From: Streptomyces dioscori
GTDB taxonomy: Bacteria > Actinomycetota > Actinomycetes > Streptomycetales > Streptomycetaceae
Direction: 5' to 3'
DNA length: 64,000 nt
Assembly: GCF_003024195.1 (NCBI RefSeq)
Contig: NZ_KZ679052.1
Coordinates: 124,001-188,000 of the forward strand
Within the stretch, counting starts at the first letter, position 1; each line of letters starts with the position of its first letter. The notes below the pieces were generated by a model, which did not search any database, was not told where the DNA came from, and saw nothing but the letters and a program-made list of their open reading frames with translations. Position numbers and translations under genes: made by a program. Shown here one piece after another: positions 34,931-43,675 of this stretch.

Positions 34931-35223
34931 ACGCCGACTCCTCCTCTCCCCGGGGCCTCGCCCTGGTGCTGATCGTGGCGGGGGCGCTGGTCATGGTCGC
35001 CGCCACCGTCGCCCTGCTCGTGACCCACGAACCGGTCTTGCGGTTCGCGGTCGCTGCGGGCGGGGCCGTCCAGATCCCCGGATGGCTCCTGCACCTTTGG
35101 CGGCCCCGGCCGTCGGCCGTGTGGCAGATCGGGCCGGACAACGGCGACACCGACGAATGGATGGGCGAGCGATTCATCTGGGAGCCGGGCGACCGTGACG
35201 AGCACGGGAGGGCCGGCCGATGA
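34927..35223 (+). CDS. Small two-helix membrane protein (spread-like)
   Basis: 98 residues, start overlaps the preceding stop. Two hydrophobic helices (GLALVLIVAGALVMVAATVALLV and LRFAVAAGGAVQIPGWLLHLW) precede an acidic tail. Small hydrophobic proteins in this position of Streptomyces elements are often Spd proteins for intramycelial plasmid spread; assignment by context only. Confidence 0.65.
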   Translation: MNADSSSPRGLALVLIVAGALVMVAATVALLVTHEPVLRFAVAAGGAVQIPGWLLHLWRPRPSAVWQIGPDNGDTDEWMGERFIWEPGDRDEHGRAGR

Positions 35224-36101
35224 ACCGCAAGGGAAAGATCCTGCTGGTGGCCGCGCTGGTCGCGGTCGTTGCCATGGCCTTTCGGGTCTCCTGGAACGCG
35301 CTGCGGGACATCGCGAGCGCGGTCGGCGCCGACGAGACGGCCGCGACGCTCTACCCGTTCGTGGTCGACGGCCTGATGGCGCTCGCCCTGATCGCGACCC
35401 TCGTGCTCACCGACGACGCACGGAAGTTCGCGCTACGGGTGCTGGGCACCTACACCCTCGCCTCACTCGTCCTCAACTACGTCCACGGCCTCGTGCCCAA
35501 GCTCCACAGCGACACGGGCGTCACGGTCGACTGGACCCGACTCGCCGACTGGGACCCGGCCAACTGGGCTCTCGTGCTGCTCGCCACCTCGCTACCGGTC
35601 GGGTCGATCTACTTCGGTTCCGACCTGGTCGCCAAGGTCCTCCACCACCAACCCGCCCCGATCGCGAATGCGGAGGAATCCACCGAGACCGAGAGGATTC
35701 GGTCTACGGCTGACCTCGGAGAATCGACGCCCGCGCCGATCACTGCGGTGCCGTGGCGGATGCCCGACCCGGTCACGGTCGAGTTCGTGAAGTCGACCGT
35801 CCCGCTCAAGCCGATCCCGGCCGTGGCTGCAGCTCCGGTCACCTCGATCGCCCCGCGCCCTGTGCCTGCTGAGTCGACCCGCCCGCGTCGGGCCACGGGT
35901 CGACTCCCGCAGGCCGCCCGGTCGACCCGCCCGAAGCGCACTGCGGCTGAACTGCTCGCTGAGGCGCGGAAGGTGACGGCGGGTTGGCCGGACGGGAAGG
36001 TGACGGCTGAGGGCATCCGCCGGGAGGTCCACACCTCCCCGGCCAATGCCCGGATGCTGCGCGACACCCTGCTCGCCGAACGCGCCACCCCGGCGCCGTG
36101 A
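35220..36101 (+). CDS. DUF2637 membrane protein (SpdB-like)
   Basis: 293 residues, overlapping start. Four membrane segments fill residues about 5-145 (ILLVAALVAVVAMAFRVSWNALRDIA, LYPFVVDGLMALALIATLVL, YTLASLVLNYVHGL, ANWALVLLATSLPVGSIYF); YPFVVDGLMA is the DUF2637 signature. The cytoplasmic half is rich in Pro/Arg/Thr and ends in a helical segment. DUF2637 proteins are typical spread or transfer accessory proteins of actinomycete elements. Confidence 0.8.
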   Translation: MNRKGKILLVAALVAVVAMAFRVSWNALRDIASAVGADETAATLYPFVVDGLMALALIATLVLTDDARKFALRVLGTYTLASLVLNYVHGLVPKLHSDTGVTVDWTRLADWDPANWALVLLATSLPVGSIYFGSDLVAKVLHHQPAPIANAEESTETERIRSTADLGESTPAPITAVPWRMPDPVTVEFVKSTVPLKPIPAVAAAPVTSIAPRPVPAESTRPRRATGRLPQAARSTRPKRTAAELLAEARKVTAGWPDGKVTAEGIRREVHTSPANARMLRDTLLAERATPAP

Positions 36102-36478
36102 GCGGCGGGGCGTTCGGCAAGTGCTACGACCCCACCGGTGCCCGCCACGGCATACCGACCTTCCCGTGGCGCCACGCCCCCGACGGCTACGCCACCCGCC
36201 GCCAACTGAGGGCGTGCGGCCTGCGCCCCGGCGGACAGCCGGTCGCGGCGCAGGTGCTGCGCCCGCGTTACCGGCGGGGCCCGCTGGTCGCCTACCTCTA
36301 CCGCGAGGACCTGGCCAAGCCCGTGCGGCCGATGACGCCGGCCAAGCGTGCCGCGCTCGCCAAGGCGATGCGCGCCCGCCGCACCTGCCCCGCCTGCCGA
36401 CGCGACGCGGGATACGTCATCCCGCTCTCACTCGGCACCTGCGTGACCTGCGCCTACCCCGAACCTCCGACAGCGTGA
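36098..36478 (+). CDS. RRQ-motif zinc-binding-type small protein
   Basis: 126 residues, GTGA overlap. ATRRQLRACGLRPGGQPVAAQVLRPRY is the RRQ(R/H)L-type motif of a small family found with spread genes in Streptomyces elements, and CPACRRDAGYVIPLSLGTCVTC is a C-terminal zinc ribbon. Probably nucleic-acid binding; role unproven. Confidence 0.7.
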   Translation: MSGGAFGKCYDPTGARHGIPTFPWRHAPDGYATRRQLRACGLRPGGQPVAAQVLRPRYRRGPLVAYLYREDLAKPVRPMTPAKRAALAKAMRARRTCPACRRDAGYVIPLSLGTCVTCAYPEPPTA

Positions 36479-36489
36479 GGAGTCTTTGA

Positions 36490-36807
36490 ATGGGCAAGCC
36501 TGATACCCGCCGTCTGGATCGTGAGATCCACAAGACGAACCGCAAGCTGGAAGCGGTCCGCAACGAGGAGATGTGGCCGCTCACCGGCTCCGAGCGCCGC
36601 GCCGTGCTCGCCGCCCTCGCGGGTGGCTCCTACCGCGTCGCCCGCGGTAAGAGCACCGACCGCGCGGACCGCAGGCTGGAGACGGTCTATCAGTCCGTGC
36701 AGACCCGCCTCATCACGGAACTGAGCGCGTTGCAGGGCGAGCGGCAGCGCATCGTGAGCGAGGCCGCGAAGGTGAAGGCGGCGAAGAAGTCTTCGGGGTG
36801 GTGGTGA
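36490..36807 (+). CDS. Hypothetical helical protein in transfer operon
   Basis: 105 residues after AGGAGT. Highly charged, predicted almost fully helical with coiled-coil potential (TRRLDREIHKTNRKLEAVRNEE; TRLITELSALQGERQRIVSEAAKVK). I do not recognise a family. The next small gene starts at its stop. Confidence 0.65.
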   Translation: MGKPDTRRLDREIHKTNRKLEAVRNEEMWPLTGSERRAVLAALAGGSYRVARGKSTDRADRRLETVYQSVQTRLITELSALQGERQRIVSEAAKVKAAKKSSGWW

Positions 36808-36980
36808 CCATGCCCGGCAAACCGGCGCCTGCGGGTGAGTGCCCGCAGTGCTGGCAGCACGCCCATGACCGGCGCGCACACCGCCACCTGCGCCCCCGCG
36901 AGGACTGCCCGCAGTGTGTCGACCACCTGCGCAACGGCTGTCCCTCCCTGGTGCCCGGCAAGAAGTCGCGTTGGTGGTGA
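36804..36980 (+). CDS. Small CxxC zinc-finger protein
   Basis: 58 residues if GTG 36804 (overlapping the previous stop) is used; ATG 36810 is an alternative. CPQCWQHAHDRRAH and CPQCVDHLRNGC give two CxxC knuckles and histidines for zinc binding. Function unknown. Confidence 0.55.
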   Translation: MTMPGKPAPAGECPQCWQHAHDRRAHRHLRPREDCPQCVDHLRNGCPSLVPGKKSRWW

Positions 36981-37132
36981 GCGCGCCCTTGCCGCCCGCA
37001 CGTCCCGCCGCCTGAACCGCGCGGCCCTCGCACGCTGCGACGCCCGGGGTGGCCCTCCCTGCCGCGGACCAGGCCACCCCGGTACTCCCACGAACTCCCG
37101 CCCCGACAGGGGCAGTCAGGAGCAGTTCCAGC

Positions 37133-39253
37133 ATGTCTGAGAACGTCGTTCACCTGCACAAGAACCTCGAACCTGCCGACGAACCGGCGGCTGTGACCAC
37201 GTTGACCGTGGTCCCCGACCCGGTACCGGCGCCGATCGTGCCGCTGTGGGTGCGCTCCGGCCGTGCCGTGAAGACCGCCGTCACCCACGAGCGGACCAAG
37301 ACCGCCGCCCGCGCCGTCGTCCGCCACGGCCTCTACACGTTCAACGGGGGCCGGATCGTGGCGCGCCGCACGTGGGACGGCAAGACCGGCTCCCGCTACG
37401 AGCGGATGCTCCGCGCGGCGGAAGCCGCCGGGAACTATGAGGTGGCGGAGGAGTGGGAGGAGCGGTTGCAACGCTTCCGCGAGGCACGCCACCGCCGCCG
37501 CATGGACCTGCTGCACTCCCCGGTCGACGTGGCCAAGGGGATCGCGGTCGGCACCGGGATGGGCATCGGAACCCTGGTCGCCCTCGGAGTCGTGATGGCC
37601 ATCAACAACGGCGAGATCAAGGACGTCATCACCCCGCTCGCCGCAACGATCGACTTCATCGGCCTCCTCATCCATATCGTGCAGGTGGTGTGGGGCCCGG
37701 CCCTGACGATCGGCCCGTTCCTCGCCCTGCTTGCCCTGTGGGCCGTCGGCAGCAAGCAGCAAGCCGCCCCCGCATGGGCCCTGCCCGACAACATCCGATC
37801 GAGCGAGGGCGAACCCATCACCCCCTCGATCGTCGTCAAGGCCCTACGCGACCTCGGGGTGCCCGCGCTGCGCAACGCCATCAAGGAGATGGGCGACGCC
37901 GGCGCCTCGATGCTCGGGCCGATCCGGATCGCCGGATGCGGTGTCGAGGTCGACGTCACCCTGCCCTCGGGGGTGTCCACGAACGAGGTGCAGAACCGGC
38001 GCCGCAAGCTCGCGGAGAACCTGACCCGGCACGAGCACGAGGTGTTCATCACCATCCCCCAGGCGGCGCGGACGGTGCGGCTGTGGGTGGCCGACTCCGG
38101 CGCTCTGGATGAGCCGATCGGTCCGTCTCCGCTGGTCACCGACGAGACGATGACCGCCGACTACGGCAAGGGCCGCGCGCCGTGGGGGCAGGACCTGCGC
38201 GGAGACGCGGCAGCGCTGAGCCTCTACCAGCGCCACCTCCTCATCACCGGCCTGTCCAACCAGGGCAAGACTGTCGCGCTGCGCTCGCTCGCCCTGTGGC
38301 TGGCGCTGGACCGGTCGGTGGAGTTCCTGCTCGGTGACCTCAAAGGCGTGGGTGACTGGGCCATGTTCGATGGCCGCGCACGGGTGCTGATCCAGGGTCC
38401 GACGGATGAGCACGTGATCCAGGTGACCGAGATGGTGGAGGGCGCCGTTGAGGAGATGAACCGCCGGATCCAGGCCCCGCCCGGCACGGTCTTCCCCGCC
38501 CTGATCGTGCTGGTCGATGAGGCGCAGATGGCGTTCATGTGCCCGGCCAAGGACGAGGACAAGCGACCGTACGGCGGGTCCAAGGCCAACTCCCGGTACT
38601 TCATGGCCGTCCGCAAGATTCACAACCAGGGACGGGCGGTCAACGTCCTGATGTGGCAGGGCACCCAGGACCCCACCGATCAGAACCTCCCCAAGCTGGT
38701 CCGCGAGGGCGCGCACACCCGCGCCTCCCTTGCGCTGGGCACCGAGTCACAGGCGCGCATGGCGCTGGGGGACAAGGCCGTTGACGGCGGGGCCGCCCCG
38801 AACATGCTGCGTCCCGGTTTGGATCAGGGAACGCTGGTCGTCGCCTCCTCCGGTATCGACATCCCCGCCGGGCAGGCCGCCATCACGGTGCGCACGCACT
38901 ACATCGACGACGACGCCGCCGTGGCCATCATCGAGCGGGCCAAGGCTCTGCGCGACGGCGTCACCACCCTGCACGCCATCGAGCAGAGCGACCAGGACCG
39001 TGACCCGCTCGCGGACATCGCGGCCGTGGTCGGCACGGCGGAGCGGGTGCGTACCAAGGACGTCGTCGCCCGGCTCAGCACCCTCAACTCCGGCGCCTAC
39101 GGCAAGTGGTCGTTCATCGACCTCAAGCGCGTTCTCGACGGCACCGGGGCCGAGCCGTACAAGTCCGACGGGGTCATGGTCGTCGGCCGTGACCGGCTCG
39201 CCCGCGCGCTCGCCAACCGCGACGACACGGGTTCCGCTTCTGCCGCTGAGTGA
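37133..39253 (+). CDS. traB: TraB/FtsK-like conjugative DNA translocase
   Basis: 706 residues from ATG 37133 (CAGGAGC upstream; the frame is open a further 28 codons). The N-terminal 130 residues are basic; membrane helices are near 143-163 and 180-215. The ATPase core has Walker A GLSNQGKT (373-380) and Walker B LIVLVDEAQ (457-465) with FtsK/SpoIIIE spacing. The last 80 residues (ADIAAVVGTAERVRTKDVVARLSTLNSGAYGKWSFIDLKRVL) form a winged helix that in TraB proteins binds 8-bp repeats in the clt locus. It moves double-stranded element DNA between hyphae. A CAGGGAG repeat cluster follows at once. Confidence 0.9.
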   Translation: MSENVVHLHKNLEPADEPAAVTTLTVVPDPVPAPIVPLWVRSGRAVKTAVTHERTKTAARAVVRHGLYTFNGGRIVARRTWDGKTGSRYERMLRAAEAAGNYEVAEEWEERLQRFREARHRRRMDLLHSPVDVAKGIAVGTGMGIGTLVALGVVMAINNGEIKDVITPLAATIDFIGLLIHIVQVVWGPALTIGPFLALLALWAVGSKQQAAPAWALPDNIRSSEGEPITPSIVVKALRDLGVPALRNAIKEMGDAGASMLGPIRIAGCGVEVDVTLPSGVSTNEVQNRRRKLAENLTRHEHEVFITIPQAARTVRLWVADSGALDEPIGPSPLVTDETMTADYGKGRAPWGQDLRGDAAALSLYQRHLLITGLSNQGKTVALRSLALWLALDRSVEFLLGDLKGVGDWAMFDGRARVLIQGPTDEHVIQVTEMVEGAVEEMNRRIQAPPGTVFPALIVLVDEAQMAFMCPAKDEDKRPYGGSKANSRYFMAVRKIHNQGRAVNVLMWQGTQDPTDQNLPKLVREGAHTRASLALGTESQARMALGDKAVDGGAAPNMLRPGLDQGTLVVASSGIDIPAGQAAITVRTHYIDDDAAVAIIERAKALRDGVTTLHAIEQSDQDRDPLADIAAVVGTAERVRTKDVVARLSTLNSGAYGKWSFIDLKRVLDGTGAEPYKSDGVMVVGRDRLARALANRDDTGSASAAE

Positions 39254-39433
39254 CAGGGAGTCGACCGGTGGCGGGGCAGGGAGGCAGGGAGAACTCCCTG
39301 ACCCCCTCCCTGACCCGCCTCCCTCCACCTGACCTGCACAAATGATCGTTCAGGGAGGCAGGGAGGCACCCCAGGTCAGCCCCCGAAAACCCCCTCCACA
39401 GCGCACCCCCAAGGGGATGCCCGAGCCTCCCTG
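39254..39433. repeat. CAGGGAG repeat cluster, candidate clt/TraB recognition region
   Basis: Five CAGGGAG words (39254, 39277, 39285, 39351, 39359) and three inverted ones (39294, 39306, 39427). The pairs at 39277/39285 and 39351/39359 are exact 8-bp tandem repeats, the unit size known for TraB recognition sequences. The cluster begins with the traB stop codon. Confidence 0.65.
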
Positions 39434-39457
39434 ACCCACCGCCGGAAGGGATTCCGC

Positions 39458-39916
39458 ATGTACCCCGAACACCCCGGTTACCTGCCCGCCGAACGGGCCG
39501 TGACCGTCCACCAGCCCACCCCCATCACCCACCCGCCGGCCGCTCCGCTCGTGCCCATGCAACCGGGCTCCGTCCCCGCGGTGGCGAGCGTCGTCCTCCC
39601 GGACGGGCGGGTGGTCACCGGCTACGCGATCAGCCCCATGCAGCCCGAGCCCCTCGCCGCCAAACCCGCCGTCTCCCGTGCTGCGGTGAACGTCGCGTTG
39701 GGCGGGGTCGGGTTCCTCGCCGTGTGCGGCGGTCTCCTGTTGCTCACCTCGTTCATCGCCGCGCTGACCGCGTTCATCACCCAACTCATCACCCTCGCCG
39801 CCGTGATCTTCGGCGGCTGGATCGCCGTACAGATCCTCGGCACGAGCGGCCACAGCGGCGGGGCCACGGTCAACATCCGCAAAGCCGTGATCAAACGCAG
39901 TCATTTCCATCGCTGA
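39458..39916 (+). CDS. Spread-like membrane protein
   Basis: 152 residues from ATG 39458. A Pro-rich N-terminal 75 residues precede two membrane helices (VNVALGGVGFLAVCGGLLLLTSFI and LTAFITQLITLAAVIFGGWIAVQIL) and a short basic tail. Resembles SpdD-type proteins by size and layout. Its stop lies 1 bp from that of the convergent gene. Confidence 0.7.
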   Translation: MYPEHPGYLPAERAVTVHQPTPITHPPAAPLVPMQPGSVPAVASVVLPDGRVVTGYAISPMQPEPLAAKPAVSRAAVNVALGGVGFLAVCGGLLLLTSFIAALTAFITQLITLAAVIFGGWIAVQILGTSGHSGGATVNIRKAVIKRSHFHR

Positions 39917-39917
39917 T

Positions 39918-40379
39918 TCACAAAGCAGTTTCCGGTTTGCTGTTCCAATGAGTCACGATCCCCGGATAAAAGCTCGGGTTATCTCGGACCGCATGCACGA
40001 GAGCGGGGCAATCATGGCGCATCTCGGTAGCAAAAGCTCGCCATCCTTCGTACCCGAGAACTGCCGGGGTGACCGCAGTCGTCATCAGTCCGTAGTCGAT
40101 CGAGTCGGCCAGAATGTTGACCAAGGCCATCACTCGGGCTCGCTCTTCTGGATCCTGCGGGATTGGTGCACCGCCGTAGATGCAGTCGTAGAGCGACGGG
40201 TGCGCGGCTATGAAGCCATCAACCTGGTGTAGCCGCTCAAGGCCGTTATAGGTGGCCGTTGCTCCGGCAAGCCCATTGTTGGTTCTTGTCTGGCGTGCGA
40301 GTTCCCGCGTCTGCCAGGCAGTGATGAGTAATGACGCCACCACGCCGATGGGCGCGATCATCTCGAATGCTTCGGTCAT
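39918..40379 (-). CDS. Single-pass membrane protein, DUF6082-like
   Basis: 153 residues; ATG 40379 follows GGGGGG, and the open frame upstream to 40520 lacks a signal. One N-terminal helix (IAPIGVVASLLITAWQ) is followed by a cytosolic helical domain (TRELARQTRTNNGLAGATATYNGLERLHQVDGFIAAHP, DPEERARVMALVNILADSIDYGLM) that reminds me of DUF6082. It is the only gene of the central block on this strand and has lower GC than its neighbours. It may be a recent cargo insertion; function unknown. Confidence 0.65.
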   Translation of the reverse strand: MTEAFEMIAPIGVVASLLITAWQTRELARQTRTNNGLAGATATYNGLERLHQVDGFIAAHPSLYDCIYGGAPIPQDPEERARVMALVNILADSIDYGLMTTAVTPAVLGYEGWRAFATEMRHDCPALVHAVRDNPSFYPGIVTHWNSKPETAL

Positions 40380-40464
40380 TTCAGTCCCCCCAGATCGAAA
40401 GTACCGGGGCATTACCCGTAACGAGTGATCAGGTAACTGATCGCGTCTCGATGACCAGAAACAC

Positions 40465-40506
40465 CAAGGGCGGCCCCCGTCTCGCCAAAGTCCGGGGCCG
40501 CCCTTG
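40465..40506 (+). terminator. Hairpin upstream of methyltransferase gene
   Basis: 13-bp stem CAAGGGCGGCCCC and complement with 16-base loop, ending 38 bp before the ATG. Could be a terminator for readthrough from the left or an attenuator. Confidence 0.55.
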
Positions 40507-40543
40507 TCTCCAGTCCTCAACAGACCTGTGGAGGTCTCCCAGC

Positions 40544-41272
40544 ATGACGCAACCCACCGACATCCGGCGAGGGCGCGGCGAACGGCCGCGTGTGCTGGAC
40601 GTGTTCTCGTGCGCCGGTGGGGCCGGTGCCGGCTACCACCGGGCTGGCTTCGCCGTAGACGGTGTCGACATCGCCGACCGCCCCAACTACCCGTTCCCCT
40701 ATCACCGGGGCGACGCGCTCACCTACCTCGCCCACCTCATCGTCACGGGTGAGATCCGCCGGTACGCGTTCGTCCACGCCTCCCCGCCCTGCCAGGACAA
40801 GTGCACCCTCACCGTGGGCACTAACGCCTCGCAGGGATGGGGTGGAACGCATGTGGACCTGGTCGAGCCGACCCGGGCCCTGCTCGATCGGACCGGCCTG
40901 CCCTACATCATCGAGCAGCCCAACGGCCGCGCGAAGATCCGCAAGGATCTGACCTTGTGCGGCGAGATGTTCGGGCTCGGGGTCATCCGGCACCGCAACT
41001 TCGAGTTGGGCGGCTGGAGCGTCAACCGGCCGGCGCACGTCGCCCACCGGGGCCGCGTGCGCGGGTGGCGGCACGGCGAATACTTCGACGGCCCGTACGT
41101 CGCCGCGTACGGCAACGGCGGCGGCAAGCCGTCCGTGCCGGAGCTACAGGCCGCGATGGGCATCGACTGGACGGACGTGCGCGAGGAACTGACCGAGGCC
41201 ATCCCGCCCGCCTACGGCGAGTGGATCGGCCGCGCATTCCTCGCCCGCACGGCGCAGGGGGTGGCGGCGTGA
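40544..41272 (+). CDS. C5-cytosine DNA methyltransferase-like protein
   Basis: 242 residues; ATG 40544 has GGAGGT 8 bp upstream. Motif I is VLDVFSCAGGAGAGYHRAGF (SAM binding), motif IV is ASPPCQ with the catalytic Cys, and YIIEQPNG stands where ENV is usual. A recognisable target-recognition domain is absent, and the protein is shorter than typical Dcm enzymes. No restriction endonuclease lies beside it, so self-protection of the element against host nucleases is a reasonable guess. Its stop overlaps the prim-pol start. Confidence 0.75.
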   Translation: MTQPTDIRRGRGERPRVLDVFSCAGGAGAGYHRAGFAVDGVDIADRPNYPFPYHRGDALTYLAHLIVTGEIRRYAFVHASPPCQDKCTLTVGTNASQGWGGTHVDLVEPTRALLDRTGLPYIIEQPNGRAKIRKDLTLCGEMFGLGVIRHRNFELGGWSVNRPAHVAHRGRVRGWRHGEYFDGPYVAAYGNGGGKPSVPELQAAMGIDWTDVREELTEAIPPAYGEWIGRAFLARTAQGVAA

Positions 41273-42177
41273 GTGCGCACCTGCTGAACGCGGCCCTGTC
41301 CGCCGCTGAGCGCGGCTGGCACGTCTTCCCGCTCCGTCCCGGCAGCAAGCGCCCCGCCCTGCACGGAGAGACCGCCTGCCCCCGTACCGGCCCCTGTGCG
41401 AGCGGGCACCGCAAGTGGGAGCAACGGGCCACCACCGATCCGGACCGTATCCGTGCGGCCTGGTCACACGGGCCGTTCAACGTCGGTATCGCCACCGGTC
41501 CCTCCGACCTGGTCGTCATCGACCTCGACATGCCCAAGAACAAGAGCAACGACAAGACCAGTGAGGGCACGCCTGACGGCGTGACGACCTTTGAGGCGCT
41601 CTGCGAGCGCACCGGCCGCGCCGTCCCCGACACCTACCGCACCCGGACCGCGAGCGGCGGACAGCACCTGTACTTCACCGCCCCGGCAAGCGTGCGGCTG
41701 ACCAACACGGCAGGCACGATTGCCCCGTTGGTCGACACCCGCGCATGTGGCGGGTACGTCGTCGCCGCGGGCAGCATCACCCCCGCCGGACCCTACGAAG
41801 CCGTAGGCGGCTCTGTGGCGGCCCCGGTGCCCGGATGGCTGCTGAGCATCCTTCAACCCGCCCCCAAGCCCGCACAGCCCCCTACAGGGGTCGTAGCGGG
41901 GCAATCGCGGCGATACGCGGATGTAGCACTCACGTGTGAGGTGCGGAACGTGGCCACCGCCGCGGACGGCACCCGCAACTCCACCCTGCTCAGGGCCGCA
42001 CGGGCTCTGGGACGGTTCATCGCGTCCGGCGACCTCCCTCGATCGGTGGTCGAGGAGGCTCTTAGAGGAGCGGCGGGGGCCAACGCCACACAGCCCCAGC
42101 GCTACTACGACGACGTGATCCGCCGCGCCCTGGACTGGTCGATCACCCACAACGCGCCCCGGGGCAGGGCCGCATGA
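41269..42177 (+). CDS. Bifunctional primase/polymerase (prim-pol) replication protein
   Basis: 302 residues, GTGA overlap. LLNAALSAAERGWHVFPLRPGSKRPAL is the usual start of actinobacterial prim-pol domains; VVIDLDMPK carries the hhhDhD metal motif and TASGGQHLYF the sxH motif. The C-terminal 100 residues are helical (NSTLLRAARALGRFIASGDLPRSVVEEALRGAA). Starts replication of excised element DNA, probably with the DUF3631 ATPase two genes on. Such RepPP-type proteins define one class of AICE. Confidence 0.88.
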   Translation: MSAHLLNAALSAAERGWHVFPLRPGSKRPALHGETACPRTGPCASGHRKWEQRATTDPDRIRAAWSHGPFNVGIATGPSDLVVIDLDMPKNKSNDKTSEGTPDGVTTFEALCERTGRAVPDTYRTRTASGGQHLYFTAPASVRLTNTAGTIAPLVDTRACGGYVVAAGSITPAGPYEAVGGSVAAPVPGWLLSILQPAPKPAQPPTGVVAGQSRRYADVALTCEVRNVATAADGTRNSTLLRAARALGRFIASGDLPRSVVEEALRGAAGANATQPQRYYDDVIRRALDWSITHNAPRGRAA

Positions 42178-42521
42178 CCAACCCTCTCCCCTCTAAGAGC
42201 CACACCCGACACCCCACCGGCCCGCCGGCCGCCGAACCTGCCGGACCCCCGACGGCCGTGAGCGACCCGAAGGGCGTCGCCGAAGGCGTCCCCACTGCCG
42301 TTGGTTCTGACCCGCAGGCCGGAGACGACCGGTACCCGATCGCGTGGTTGACCATCAGCACTCCGTACCGCGCGGTGCCCATCGCAACGTCGTGGTGCAT
42401 GTGCGGCCGTGACCGGCACGCCACCGGAGACGCCGACGTGTGGGCCCTGATCGCCGACCACGAAGCGCACCGCGACACCTGCCCGCTCCGCACCACCCAG
42501 GAAGGGAGGGCCGCCGCATGA
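42174..42521 (+). CDS. Small zinc-knuckle protein between prim-pol and ATPase
   Basis: 115 residues, ATGA overlaps both ends. The N-terminal half is Pro/Ala-rich; CMCGRDRHATGD...DHEAHRDTC has the C-x-C...H...H...C pattern of a small zinc-binding module. Unknown function; invariably placed inside this replication operon by overlap. Confidence 0.7.
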   Translation: MTNPLPSKSHTRHPTGPPAAEPAGPPTAVSDPKGVAEGVPTAVGSDPQAGDDRYPIAWLTISTPYRAVPIATSWCMCGRDRHATGDADVWALIADHEAHRDTCPLRTTQEGRAAA

Positions 42522-43675
42522 GCGACACCATCGACGGCGCGACGCTGCTCAACGAGGTGGAAGCCTTTCACCGCCGCTTCAACGTCTTCCCCACCGAGGC
42601 CGCCTACGTCGCCGTGGCGCTGTGGGACGCGCACGCCCACCTGCTCGACTGCTTCGACTCCACCCCCCGCCTCGCCTTCCTCTCCCCGGAACCGGGGTCG
42701 GGGAAGTCCCGCGCGCTGGAGATCGTGGAAACCCTCGTTCCGCAGCCCATGACGGCCGTCAACGCGTCCGCCGCCGCCCTGTTCCGGTCGGTGTCCGGGG
42801 TGGACGGCCGGCCGACGATCCTGTTCGACGAGATTGACACGATCTTCGGCCCGAAGGCAGGGGACAACGAGGAACTGCGCGGATTCCTCAACGCCGGTCA
42901 CCGCCGGACCGGGGTCACCTACCGGTGCATCGGCGACGGCGGCAACCAGAGCGTGCAGGCCTTCCCGTCCTACTGCGCCGTCGCGGTTGCCGGACTCGGC
43001 TCGCTCCCAGACACGATCCTGACCCGCTCCATCGTCATCCGGATGCGCCGACGAGCACGCAACGAACGCGTGGAAGCCTTCCGGGCCCGCCTCCACGAGG
43101 CCGAGGGGCACAAGTTGCGCGACCGGCTCGCCCAGTGGGCCGAGCACAGCCGGGGGTTCGTCATGGGCGCGTGGCCGCAGATGCCCGACGGGATCACCGA
43201 CCGCCCCGCCGACGTGTGGGAACCCCTGCTCGCCATCGCCGACGCCATCGGCGGGGACTGGCCCCGCCGAGTCCGGGAAGCGTGCGTGACGCTCGTCAAG
43301 GCAGCGCAGTACACCGACAAGCACAGTCTCGGCATCCGCCTGTTGACCGACCTGCGCGACCACGTCCTCATCGGCATGGACCGCCTGCCCACCATCGCCA
43401 TCCTGGACCGGCTCAACGCCCTCGATGACGCCCCGTGGGCCGACCTCGACGGCAAACCGCTCGACAACCGGCGACTCTCCCGAATGCTCGGGGAGTACAT
43501 GACGGCCGACAACGAGCCGATCCGCTCCCGCAACATCCGCACCGCCGGCGGCATCCTCAAGGGCTTCCACACCAGCGACCTCACCGACGCGTGGGCCCGC
43601 TACTGCCCCCCTCCCCAGGAAGCCGCTACATCCGCTACGCCGCTACAGGCCAGCTCAGAGGCCCTGAATCTGTAG
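42518..43675 (+). CDS. DUF3631 AAA-like ATPase, replication protein
   Basis: 385 residues from ATG 42518 after GAAGGGAGGG. Walker A is SPEPGSGKS (about 56-64), Walker B TILFDEID (about 104-111), and NAGHRRTG and TRSIVIRMRRR follow as sensor-like segments. The C-terminal DUF3631 helical domain (ILDRLNALDDAPWADL...LSRMLGEYM) is shared with the remnant copy at 28743. Likely helicase or helicase loader for element replication. Its 3' end already contains origin-like TGTAGCGG words. Confidence 0.85.
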   Translation: MSDTIDGATLLNEVEAFHRRFNVFPTEAAYVAVALWDAHAHLLDCFDSTPRLAFLSPEPGSGKSRALEIVETLVPQPMTAVNASAAALFRSVSGVDGRPTILFDEIDTIFGPKAGDNEELRGFLNAGHRRTGVTYRCIGDGGNQSVQAFPSYCAVAVAGLGSLPDTILTRSIVIRMRRRARNERVEAFRARLHEAEGHKLRDRLAQWAEHSRGFVMGAWPQMPDGITDRPADVWEPLLAIADAIGGDWPRRVREACVTLVKAAQYTDKHSLGIRLLTDLRDHVLIGMDRLPTIAILDRLNALDDAPWADLDGKPLDNRRLSRMLGEYMTADNEPIRSRNIRTAGGILKGFHTSDLTDAWARYCPPPQEAATSATPLQASSEALNL

